Both the position numbers and the translations under genes were made by a program. A DNA stretch of 15,981 nucleotides, from positions 1 through 15,981 of the forward strand of contig DAOVGU010000003.1 of assembly GCA_030672255.1 (NCBI GenBank). Direction: 5' to 3'. Below are positions 5,766-13,683 of this stretch, piece after piece. Source of the stretch: a bacterium. Lineage in GTDB: Bacteria > Ratteibacteria > UBA8468. A model generated the notes under the pieces. That model did not search any database. It worked only from the letters and a program-made list of their open reading frames with translations, and had not been told where the DNA came from. Within the stretch, counting starts at the first letter, position 1. The number at the start of each line of letters is the position of its first letter.

Positions 5766-7120
5766 TTTTTAACCTTTCCCAGGGTTGTATTCTTCCATCT
5801 TCCTTGCTTGAACCATCCGGTCATCATCAGTCCTTGAACCGCATTTGAGATAGTGATTGCCAGCCAGACACCATTGGTGCCCATATTTAGATTCCTGGAT
5901 AACAAAAATGCCAGAGGGATCTGAAATCCAAAGAGAGAGATGCCGGTAATCACAAGAGGCGATAGGGTATCACCCGCCCCCATAAATGCCCTGCCCAGAA
6001 CCAGGGATAATGCGATAAAGACAAATGTGCAGGATAAAAAGCGCAGGTACGAAGCTCCAATCCTAATAACTTCAGGATTGGTATTAAAAATAGTAATTAT
6101 CTCTTTAGCAAAGATAGCAAATATCAGGGCAAACATTATTGCAATAATCTCAAAAAAGCCAGTTGCCAACCAGGCACTCTTTTCCGCTCTCTCTGGCTTA
6201 GCGGCACCTAAATTCTGCCCAACTAATGTCGTAGCAGATTGGGCAAACCCAAAACCAACCATCATTACTAACATGAATATCCTTATTCCAATACCATAAG
6301 CCGCCACAGCGAGGACACCAAATATAGCTACGATGCGCATTAAGATTAAACCTGATATTTGTCTTGCCGCCATCTGCAAAGATGCAAAGATGCCGGTACG
6401 GATCATCTGAAACATAGTCGCAAACTTTAATCTTACTCTGTTTAGTTTCAGATGAATAATGGAGTGGCCTTTTAAGATTGTGGATAATCCCCATACCATT
6501 CCCACTGTCCTGGCAATAACCGTAGCCAGAGCAGAACCGCCAACTCCCAAAGCAGGTAGTCCAAACATCCCGAATATTAATATCGGGTCTAAAATAATAT
6601 TTACCCCGGTAGAAACCATCAAAAATTTCATCGGCCGGACTGCATCCCCTGCTCCCCGAAGAATAGCGTTAGTCAGAAATAAAAGAAATATGGTGATTGA
6701 ACCAACCGAACATATCCTGATGTAAAAGACTCCTAAGGAAACCACCTTACCGGTTGCACCAAATAAAAGAAGCAATGGTTCTGCGAGAAAAAAACCTAAG
6801 AAACCAAAAATAATAGAACCAACAATACCCATAAAAAGCGATTGCGTGGCTACATTTTCTGCCTCTTTGATATTCTTGGCACCAACAGCCCTGGCGATCA
6901 TCGCCGTGGTCCCGATAGATACACCCATTAAAGCAATCATAATTATTCCCAATAGGATTCCACCCATAGCTACGGCAGCGATAGATTCTGGACCAAGCCG
7001 GCCAACAAAAATCATATCTACGATATTGAATGCATCATGCAATACTACGCCGACCATTATCGGGATAGCCAACCTCCAGATATTCTTAGAAATACTACCC
7101 CGGGTTAAATCGTTTCTCAT
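5762..7120 (-). CDS. MATE family multidrug/sodium antiporter-like exporter
   Basis: About 452 residues with twelve hydrophobic segments in two similar halves, as usual for MATE exporters. The front MRNDLTRGSISKNIWRLAIP and the repeated LRGAGDAVRP and GRAFMGAGDTLSP motifs in the two halves are typical. Transport is expected to exchange organic cations or metabolites for Na+ or H+. ATG at 7120 is chosen; a TTG three codons upstream (7129) is in frame but has no better ribosome site. The gene begins a unit with the exonuclease-WYL protein (ATGA overlap), a lipoprotein and a flavin reductase. A promoter is visible at 7161-7190. Substrate unknown. Confidence 0.92.
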   Translation of the reverse strand: MRNDLTRGSISKNIWRLAIPIMVGVVLHDAFNIVDMIFVGRLGPESIAAVAMGGILLGIIMIALMGVSIGTTAMIARAVGAKNIKEAENVATQSLFMGIVGSIIFGFLGFFLAEPLLLLFGATGKVVSLGVFYIRICSVGSITIFLLFLTNAILRGAGDAVRPMKFLMVSTGVNIILDPILIFGMFGLPALGVGGSALATVIARTVGMVWGLSTILKGHSIIHLKLNRVRLKFATMFQMIRTGIFASLQMAARQISGLILMRIVAIFGVLAVAAYGIGIRIFMLVMMVGFGFAQSATTLVGQNLGAAKPERAEKSAWLATGFFEIIAIMFALIFAIFAKEIITIFNTNPEVIRIGASYLRFLSCTFVFIALSLVLGRAFMGAGDTLSPLVITGISLFGFQIPLAFLLSRNLNMGTNGVWLAITISNAVQGLMMTGWFKQGRWKNTTLGKVKK

Positions 7121-7160
7121 CTCACTCAATTGGATAAGAGGTTTTTAATATCCTCACCTC

Positions 7161-7190
7161 ATTTTACAACAGATTCAAGGATTATTACAA
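7161..7190 (-). promoter_or_regulatory. promoter of the MATE operon
   Basis: On the minus strand, TTGTAA (7185-7190), an 18-base spacer and TAAAAT (7161-7166), about 40 bases before the start codon. GTTGTAA occurs twice within it, 22 bases apart. The sequence shares most positions with the promoter of the restriction-methyltransferase gene. Confidence 0.6.
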
Positions 7191-7209
7191 CCCGCTCTCT
7201 GAGAATCTT

Positions 7210-7238
7210 TTGCCAATACGGATTTTTAAAAGTATAAT
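7210..7238 (+). promoter_or_regulatory. promoter of the FGE-sulfatase-domain gene
   Basis: TTGCCA (7210-7215), a 17-base spacer and TATAAT (7233-7238). The ATG at 7245 lies only six bases after the -10 box, so transcription would start on or next to the start codon. Confidence 0.6.
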
Positions 7239-7244
7239 TATTAT

Positions 7245-8099
7245 ATGTTTATCTTATTGCCACTTGGATATGGCTGCGGGTGGATCTTAGGAAGAAAAAG
7301 ACTTAGCTGGGCATTCGCCATTCTTGTTTGGGTCTTTGTATCTTCCTTTTTGAGCCCTCTCTATACCCAGGAAAAACCAACCGCTATTGTCATTGATTTA
7401 GGCAAAGGAGTGAGGATGCAGATGATTCTTATTCAACCAGGAGAATTCTCAATGGGAAGCCCCTTGACAGAAAAAGGCAGAGGTTCAGATGAAGTCCAGC
7501 ATAGAGTAAGAATAACCAAGCCCTTCTATATCGGTAAGTATGAGGTAACCCAGGAGCAGTGGAAGGCAGTGATGGGAGATAATCCCAGTTTTTTCAAAGG
7601 AGCAAAGAATCCTGTAGAAAAGGTCTCCTGGAATGATTGCCAGAACTTTATCGAAAGGTTAAACCGGATAGTCCCCGGTGGAGGTTTCAGACTCCCGACA
7701 GAGGCAGAATGGGAATATGCTGCCCGAGCAGGAACAACTACCAGATTTTACTGGGGAGATGACCCAGATTATACAGAGATAGATAAGTATGCCTGGTATA
7801 ATAAAAACTCAGCAAGAAGAACTCATCCGGTAGGAACCAAAAAGCCTAACCCCTGGGGTCTCTATGATACCTCCGGTAATGTCTGGGAATATTCCGGCTA
7901 CTATCAGAAAGATTACCCTCTCGGTTTACAGATAGACCCAAAAGGACCAGGTTCAGGTGAAGAGCGGGTTTTTCGTGGCGGCAGTTGGAAGAGCCGTGCC
8001 TGGTACTGCCGTTCTGCAAATCGCGGGGGGCTCAACCCAGACTTCAGGAGCAGTAATTTTGGTTTCCGAATAGCTAACCCATCCTTTTCGGGCAAATAA
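7245..8099 (+). CDS. secreted FGE-sulfatase (SUMF1) domain protein, not a canonical FGE
   Basis: 284 residues. An N-terminal RKR plus hydrophobic stretch (about 16-38) looks like a signal sequence or anchor. The FGE-sulfatase fold follows: PGEFSMGS (65-72), KYEVTQEQW (98-106), RLPTEAEWEYAARAG (149-163), NPWGLYDTSGNVWEY (202-216) and FRGGSW to FGFRIA (243-277). True formylglycine-generating enzymes use two active-site cysteines near the end. By alignment to the human enzyme, position 250 is Ser and only Cys255 remains, and GNVWEW is changed to GNVWEY. The protein is thus probably a binding or scaffold member of the family. No sulfatase is nearby. The end overlaps the helicase-nuclease gene by 26 bases, tail to tail. 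Confidence 0.85.
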   Translation: MFILLPLGYGCGWILGRKRLSWAFAILVWVFVSSFLSPLYTQEKPTAIVIDLGKGVRMQMILIQPGEFSMGSPLTEKGRGSDEVQHRVRITKPFYIGKYEVTQEQWKAVMGDNPSFFKGAKNPVEKVSWNDCQNFIERLNRIVPGGGFRLPTEAEWEYAARAGTTTRFYWGDDPDYTEIDKYAWYNKNSARRTHPVGTKKPNPWGLYDTSGNVWEYSGYYQKDYPLGLQIDPKGPGSGEERVFRGGSWKSRAWYCRSANRGGLNPDFRSSNFGFRIANPSFSGK

Positions 8100-10962
8100 G
8101 GCGAAAACTGCACATCTTACATTTTCTTTTGTTCCCCAAGGGCGGAAATTGCCCTTCTTTAATCTTAGAGGTGACGGACAAAATGTTTTCCTTTATTACT
8201 TTTAAATCGGAAGGTTTACGCGCAGTGGAAAATTTCTCATTCGTTCCCAGATAGTAAAAACTCAAAACCCTGGGGAAAAATCTGAGGACCTCTTTGCAGG
8301 CAAGGGCATAAATGGTAAGTTGCTCCTCGGAGGCGATATTCTTTCTGGCGGGAGGATTTCCACTCTTATAATCAATCACCTCATATCCTCCGTCAGGCAA
8401 TCTATCAATCCGGTCAATTCGTCCCCGGAGAAAGATATCCTTAATCTTAACCTTGAAAAATTGCTCTAAGTAAACGGGTTCTCCGAAGTCAGGGCTATGG
8501 ATACGATAAAAATCCCCCAGATCCCCCCTCCCCTTTATCTTTTGCTCTTGTTCCTGTTCTTTACTGATGTAGCCCTCCCTGATCCAATTTTTTTTATAAA
8601 GGTCTAAAAGTTTTTTCTTGTTTACCTTTTTTCTATTCTTGATTAGAGAATAGAACTCCTTTAAGGTAAGGTGGATTGTCTGGCCAAAGGAATAGGATGC
8701 CTTGGGAAGCTCGGGGACGCCAATAATATACTTTAATTTATAGAAGAATGGGCAATACTCATAACTCTTAAGTTGAGTGTAGGAAAAAGCCTTAATCGTG
8801 ATTGGAAAATTAGAGAAATATTTTTCCTCTCCCTCGCGTAAAATTGGAGAGGTTTCTAAACGTAATTTTGCCTGAAATTCTTCGCTAATTTTGCCCATCG
8901 CTTCCTTCACAAAACGTGATGTCCTCCAGATTTTTGCTGCGGTATAACTGCTACTTGCGGTAAGCCATAATCTCTTCTTTGCCCGGGTCATCCCTACATA
9001 GAAAAGCCTTCTTTCTTCCTGGATATGCATATCGCCAGGGGGAATCTCCTCCTTAATCAAAGGGTCGGGAAGAGGAATCCGTTCTTTCCTGAACGGAAAA
9101 GGAAACCTCTTATCTGCCAACTCCACCATAAAGACAAAGGGAAATTCCAGACCCTTGGCGCTGTGGACAGTGGAGAGATTTACCAGTTCAACATCTTCTA
9201 TCTCTGCCTGGGCAGGATTCTCTCCGGCGGCAAACATCAAATCTAAATATTCTCCAAAGGCAAGAACCGAGGTATCGGAACTCGCCACTTCAAATTGGAG
9301 GACTTTCTTAAAGAAGAGATTGATGTTCTGGATTTTTCTCACATTTTCTATTGTCTCGGTAGTAAGAAGATTCTTAAGATAGCCACTTTTCTCAAGAAAA
9401 TTTTTTAGGATTTGGGAGATACTTTTCGTCTTGACCATATCAATCCCTGCGCTGAGAAAGTGGACAGCCTTTTCTAAGATTTTTTTTCCCTCCTGAGAGA
9501 CTTCTAAACCTTTTCCAAGATATGCAGGGTCTCTAATAATTGAATAAAGGTGCTCATTGTAACGCCTGGCAAAACTTAACAGAAAAAGAATATCCTCCAT
9601 CTTAATCTTGAATAAAGGCAAAGATAGAAAAGCAAAGAAAGCAATATCGTCCTCAGGGTTAGTTAAGCATTTTAGATAAGCGATAAGGTCTCGTATTTCT
9701 TCCTGATCATAAAGACCGCGATTCCCAACAAACCGGTAAGGGATATTGTGATTACGAAATGAAATTATGAAAGGGTTAAGATGGTCATTATTTCTGGCGA
9801 GAACAGCAATATCCTGATAAGAAATGGACTTTTTGTGAAGGGCGATGATTTTATTACTTACCCATTCTGCCTCATCCTCGGGCAAATCAAATCTTCTAAA
9901 TTCTGTTGCATCCTTAATAATTTTAGAGATGCTGATTAATCTTTTGTCAATTCCTTCCTTTACCTCTAACCGGTCAGGATTATTGTTTTTGATTAACCGA
10001 TAAGCATAGTCTAAAAGAGGTTGAGGGCTGCGATAATTTTTCGTAAGCACTACCCTTTTTCTTTCGGGATAGGTTTTTGTGAATTGGTTGATATTGGCGA
10101 TTGATGCGCCCCTGAATTTGTAGATACTCTGGTCATCATCGCCGCAAACGGTAATATTTTTTTCTGGATTAACAAGCAATTTCAAGAGTTCATTCTGGGC
10201 ATAATTTGTATCCTGAAACTCATCCACGAGGATATATTTGAACTTTTCCCGGTATTTGTTCCGGATCTTCTTTCTCGTTCTAAGGAGCCGAAGAGCAAAG
10301 CTCTGAAGGTCTCCAAAATCAAGGCTATTTTCTTTTAGAATAAGGTTTTGATAAGTCTGATAGGCGGACGCTAACTCCTTAACCCTTCCTATCTCCTCCG
10401 CCACTGATTCTTTGGCGGATGAATCCTGGGAACCAACCTTTATCTGTTTGCTATAGGCTAAGAATTCTTCTACGCTAACATCATTGTCCTTGGCGCGATT
10501 AAAAAGGGTCAAAAGAGCGTAGATAAACTGAGTGGGGTCGGATAATGGCCGGTAATACTCTAAACTGAATTGATAGAGGTTTTTACGAATGAAGTGCCAT
10601 TGCTCAATCTCGGGGAGAATTCTATAATTGGTATTCAGTCCGATCGCAAGTCCCTCCTCGTGTAAGATTCTGTCACAGAAGGAGTGAAAGGTGGAAATCC
10701 AGATTTCTTCATACCCTAAAGGCATTGCCATATCTACCCTCTCCAGCATCTCATTTGCTGCCTTCTCGGTAAAGGTTAAGGCTAAGATCTCCGAAGATTT
10801 TGCTGCTTCTGAGAGAATAAGGTAGACAATGCGCTCGGTAATTACCTTTGTCTTCCCTGTACCCGCCCCGGCAACGATAAGTAAAGGTCCGTTTTTATGG
10901 GTTACTGCCTCCTTTTGCTTGAGATTAAGTCCTTTTAAACGCCTTTTTACCTCTTTAGTCAT
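8074..10962 (-). CDS. UvrD-type helicase fused to an iron-sulfur RecB-family nuclease
   Basis: 962 residues. Superfamily 1A helicase motifs in order: AGAGTGKT (31-38), TFTEKAA (63-69), DEFQDT (247-252), GDDDQSIYKFRG (274-285), LTKNYRS (306-312), TVHSAKGLEF (598-607) and FYVGMTRAKKRL (654-665). After about residue 720 comes a PD-(D/E)xK nuclease: YTQLKSYEYC (728-737), GQTIH with H764, GRIDRID with D850, EVIDYKSG with D864 and K866, and QLTIYA (881-886). Cys737 with Cys948, Cys951 and Cys957 matches the four-cysteine iron-sulfur pattern of AddB- and Cas4-type nucleases. The single chain should unwind and degrade DNA ends, as in recombinational repair or against foreign DNA. No AddB or AdnA partner lies beside it. 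A TAAAAT box sits 8 bases before the ATG. Confidence 0.9.
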   Translation of the reverse strand: MTKEVKRRLKGLNLKQKEAVTHKNGPLLIVAGAGTGKTKVITERIVYLILSEAAKSSEILALTFTEKAANEMLERVDMAMPLGYEEIWISTFHSFCDRILHEEGLAIGLNTNYRILPEIEQWHFIRKNLYQFSLEYYRPLSDPTQFIYALLTLFNRAKDNDVSVEEFLAYSKQIKVGSQDSSAKESVAEEIGRVKELASAYQTYQNLILKENSLDFGDLQSFALRLLRTRKKIRNKYREKFKYILVDEFQDTNYAQNELLKLLVNPEKNITVCGDDDQSIYKFRGASIANINQFTKTYPERKRVVLTKNYRSPQPLLDYAYRLIKNNNPDRLEVKEGIDKRLISISKIIKDATEFRRFDLPEDEAEWVSNKIIALHKKSISYQDIAVLARNNDHLNPFIISFRNHNIPYRFVGNRGLYDQEEIRDLIAYLKCLTNPEDDIAFFAFLSLPLFKIKMEDILFLLSFARRYNEHLYSIIRDPAYLGKGLEVSQEGKKILEKAVHFLSAGIDMVKTKSISQILKNFLEKSGYLKNLLTTETIENVRKIQNINLFFKKVLQFEVASSDTSVLAFGEYLDLMFAAGENPAQAEIEDVELVNLSTVHSAKGLEFPFVFMVELADKRFPFPFRKERIPLPDPLIKEEIPPGDMHIQEERRLFYVGMTRAKKRLWLTASSSYTAAKIWRTSRFVKEAMGKISEEFQAKLRLETSPILREGEEKYFSNFPITIKAFSYTQLKSYEYCPFFYKLKYIIGVPELPKASYSFGQTIHLTLKEFYSLIKNRKKVNKKKLLDLYKKNWIREGYISKEQEQEQKIKGRGDLGDFYRIHSPDFGEPVYLEQFFKVKIKDIFLRGRIDRIDRLPDGGYEVIDYKSGNPPARKNIASEEQLTIYALACKEVLRFFPRVLSFYYLGTNEKFSTARKPSDLKVIKENILSVTSKIKEGQFPPLGNKRKCKMCSFRLICPKRMG

Positions 10963-11040
10963 AACTTCTTATTTTACAGCTACTTAAATCATTTCATCTC
11001 AAGTAATGCCTTAAGCAAAAAATCGAAAAATAGCGAAAAA

Positions 11041-11059
11041 CGGGGACACATCCTATTTT
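11041..11059. repeat. short dispersed-repeat-like motif in a 270-base gap
   Basis: The gap 10963-11232 holds no gene that I can see. It contains CGGGGACACATCCTATTTT, a string I recall as recurrent around REP-type or IS200-like repeats in several bacterial genomes. A loose AAGGGGT/ACCCCTT inverted repeat (11175-11211) follows, with a long loop and no T-run, so it is not a convincing terminator. Confidence 0.25.
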
Positions 11060-11232
11060 TATTTTAACTTTGTAAAGGAACTCTTTTATTAACGGAGAAA
11101 AAAATGTGATGGGGAAAATGTGCTCTCTTTCTGTTTCCTATTTATTTTCACAAAGAGGCATTTAAATGTCTGGCAAGGGGTAAATAGGCTTAAAGGACGG
11201 AAAAACCCCTTAAATCGCTCTTAAAATGGTAT

Positions 11233-12573
11233 TTACCCTTCTATTAACTCGCAAACGGCCTGATAAAGCCCTTTTGTCTCTTTTTTTGTCTTTGCTTCTA
11301 TAATCAGTCTTAAGATTGGCTCAGTCCCTGAGGGACGCAGATGAATCCACCAATCTTTACCCGTTACTCTTATCCCATCTAAAAGATTAATTTTCTCTTT
11401 GTAAAAATGTTTCTTGATTTTAGAGATAGATTTTTTTGCTCCTTGTTTGGGCAGAGGAATCTTCCTCTTCATCATATAATAGGAAGGAAGTTCTTCCACC
11501 AACCGAGAGAGCGATTTCCTGTTCTCAGAAAGATAGTGTAGAATCAGTCCCATCCCGATTAAACTGTCTCTTCCATAGTGAAGAGGAGGAAAAATTATTC
11601 CTCCGTTCCCCTCTCCGCCAATGATTGCTTTCTTTTTTTTCATTTCTTCCACGACATTAATCTCCCCTACTCTGCTACGAAAGAGAGGACAATTAAATTC
11701 CTCGGTAACATCATCCATTACTTTAGAGGTGGAAAGATTGGTAACTACCGGCCCTTTCTTTTTTGAGAGGATAAATTTGGTTACCAAAGCGAGGGTGTAA
11801 TCTTCTCCGATGGGCTTTCCATTCTCAGAAATAATGGCTAATCTATCGGCATCCGGGTCTACAGCAAATCCGATATCCGCTTTCTTTTTTTTCACTAAAT
11901 CGCAAAGAGCGGAAAGATTCTCGCCAATGGGTTCGGGAGGATGGGGAAAAGGCTTATTTAATTTATCGTTGATTACAAAAACCTGGCAACCCAATCTTTT
12001 CAATAACAAAGGTCCAATGACGGAACCTGCGCCATTACAACAATCTAAAGCAACGTGGAAATGTTTTTTTGATATTTTGGTAGAGTTAAGAAAAGAGAGG
12101 GTCTTCTTTAAATGGAAATTAATCGCTTCCTGGTGATAACTTTTTATCCCGTATTTAATACGGGATGGTGAATATTTACTTTTATTTTGCGTATAGACAT
12201 TAAGGAACTTCTGCATTTGTGAAAAATTAAGAAAAGCGCCATTAGAAGAGATAAATTTCAGACCGTTGTATTCAGAGGGATTGTGGCTGGCAGTGATAAC
12301 TATTCCTCCGTCGGCCTTCAATTTTTCGGTTAAAAGTTGAGCGGTTGGAGTAGGAACAATTCCCAGATCAACAATTCCACATCCGGTAGAAAGGAGTCCA
12401 CTAAAAACGGCGTATTTAACCATTTCCCCGGATAACCGTGTATCCCTGCCAACAACTATTTTCCCTCCTTTACTATAGGTGCCAAAAGCCGCAGCAAATC
12501 TGGTAATTACCTCTGGGGTAAGAGATTTCCCAATAACACCCCTCACTCCCGAAATGCTAATCACCAGTTTCAT
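11233..12573 (-). CDS. glmM: phosphoglucosamine mutase-like phosphohexomutase
   Basis: 446 residues, full length for the alpha-D-phosphohexomutase family. Visible sites: SISGVRGVIG (6-15), TASHNP with the phosphoserine Ser96 (94-99), metal loop DPDADR (239-244), sugar loop GEGNGG (320-325) and phosphate loop RPSGTEP (413-419). Bacterial GlmM usually has GEQSGH and phosphomannomutases GEMSGH in the sugar loop. GEGNGG is typical of the archaeal-type phosphoglucosamine mutase branch, so glucosamine-6-phosphate to glucosamine-1-phosphate is the likeliest reaction, with glucose or mannose phosphate possible. The ATG overlaps the transketolase C stop as TAATG, so it is the last gene of the sugar operon and translationally coupled. 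It would lead toward UDP-GlcNAc and polysaccharide synthesis. Confidence 0.8.
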   Translation of the reverse strand: MKLVISISGVRGVIGKSLTPEVITRFAAAFGTYSKGGKIVVGRDTRLSGEMVKYAVFSGLLSTGCGIVDLGIVPTPTAQLLTEKLKADGGIVITASHNPSEYNGLKFISSNGAFLNFSQMQKFLNVYTQNKSKYSPSRIKYGIKSYHQEAINFHLKKTLSFLNSTKISKKHFHVALDCCNGAGSVIGPLLLKRLGCQVFVINDKLNKPFPHPPEPIGENLSALCDLVKKKKADIGFAVDPDADRLAIISENGKPIGEDYTLALVTKFILSKKKGPVVTNLSTSKVMDDVTEEFNCPLFRSRVGEINVVEEMKKKKAIIGGEGNGGIIFPPLHYGRDSLIGMGLILHYLSENRKSLSRLVEELPSYYMMKRKIPLPKQGAKKSISKIKKHFYKEKINLLDGIRVTGKDWWIHLRPSGTEPILRLIIEAKTKKETKGLYQAVCELIEG

Positions 12574-13508
12574 TATTTTCTCTTCAGAATGTTTTGTGCT
12601 TCCTTAACAATATCGTCTGCGGTTAAATGATATTCCCTCATCAATTCTTCCGGTTTTCCTGACTGCCCAAAAGAATCCAAAATCCCGATCCTTTTCATCG
12701 GAACAGGACAATTTTCCATCACTACCTCAGCCACCGCACTTCCCATCCCCCCCATTACCTGGTGCTCCTCGGCGGTGATGATTGCTCCAGTCTCCTTTGC
12801 CGCATTGATAATGATTTCTCTATCAATTGGCTTTATGGTATGGAGATTGATAACTCTGGCAAAAATCCCTTTTTTCTCCAGAACATTTGCTGCTTCTAAA
12901 GATTGATGAACCATTATCCCGCAGGCGATAACGGTTAAATCCTTTCCTTCTTTTAAGAGTTCTGCTTTGCCAATGGCGAATTCTGCGGTCTCTTTGGTAA
13001 TAATCGGTAAAGATGCTCTCCCCAATCGAATATAGACCGGACCATTTATTTTACTGGCGGCTATAGTTGCCTTGGTTGCTTCAATAGCATCGGCAGGAAC
13101 GATTACCGTGAAATTTGGTAATACCCTCATTAAAGCGATATCCTCTATTGCCTGATGAGTAGCGCCATCTGCCCCTACCGTAATTCCGCAATGGGTGGAG
13201 CCAATCTTAACATTGGCATTATTATAGGCAATGCTGACCCTTAACTGATCCCAAACTCTTCCGGTGACGAAAACGCCAAAATCACTGACAAAGGCAATTT
13301 TGCCCGAAAGAGCCAATCCGGCGGCGGTCCCAATCATATCGGCTTCCGCTATTCCCATTTGAAAGAACCTCTCGGGAAATTCCTTCTGGAACCAATGAGA
13401 CCTTGTTGATTCCCCTAAATCGGCGGTGAGGACAACAACCCTTTTATTTTCTCTACCTAACTTTAATAATCCCTCTCCATACCCATCCCGGGTAGATTCT
13501 AATTCCAT
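12573..13508 (-). CDS. transketolase, C-terminal subunit
   Basis: 311 residues, equal to the pyrimidine-binding plus C-terminal domains of transketolase, as in organisms with a two-subunit enzyme. STRDGYGEGL starts the domain, MGIAEADMIG (51-60) carries the Glu that activates thiamine diphosphate, VSDFGVFVTGRVWDQLR follows, then GADGATHQAIEDIALMRVLPN and the C-terminal GKPEELMREYHLTADDIV. It acts only with the N-terminal subunit encoded just upstream. A 158-base repeat ends 17 bases before the ATG and no Shine-Dalgarno sequence is visible in the short A-rich leader, unlike most neighbours. It ends in a TAATG overlap with the mutase gene. Confidence 0.92.
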   Translation of the reverse strand: MELESTRDGYGEGLLKLGRENKRVVVLTADLGESTRSHWFQKEFPERFFQMGIAEADMIGTAAGLALSGKIAFVSDFGVFVTGRVWDQLRVSIAYNNANVKIGSTHCGITVGADGATHQAIEDIALMRVLPNFTVIVPADAIEATKATIAASKINGPVYIRLGRASLPIITKETAEFAIGKAELLKEGKDLTVIACGIMVHQSLEAANVLEKKGIFARVINLHTIKPIDREIIINAAKETGAIITAEEHQVMGGMGSAVAEVVMENCPVPMKRIGILDSFGQSGKPEELMREYHLTADDIVKEAQNILKRK

Positions 13509-13525
13509 TTTTTTTAACTGCCAGG

Positions 13526-13683
13526 GTCATTGCGAGGAGCGATAGCAGTCTCCTCAGCTACCGCTTCGTCAGGCAGGGTGCTCACATCTCGCACCCGACG
13601 CTATCTCGTGCTCGTTACTCCTCGCACAGCGTCCGTGGCAATCCCTCACTTCTCTGAGATTGCTTCACTTCGTTCGCAATGAC
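13526..13683. repeat. 158-base element with GTCATTGCGA terminal inverted repeats
   Basis: The left end is GTCATTGCGA and the right end TCGCAATGAC, a perfect 10-base terminal inverted repeat. Inside are a GTGGCAATCCCTCAC segment and a GAGATTGCTTC segment that can pair as an internal inverted repeat. It encodes no protein, so it looks like a MITE or structured dispersed repeat. Its left part recurs at 14528-14576 in the same orientation. The element spans the gap between the two transketolase genes and enters the 3' end of the N-subunit gene by 19 bases. Confidence 0.75.

Noticed and set aside
6198..6494. Cys/Trp-rich 98-residue ORF looking like a zinc protein
   Set aside because: It is a frame-shifted shadow of the MATE gene, whose hydrophobic helices in the true frame are unmistakable.
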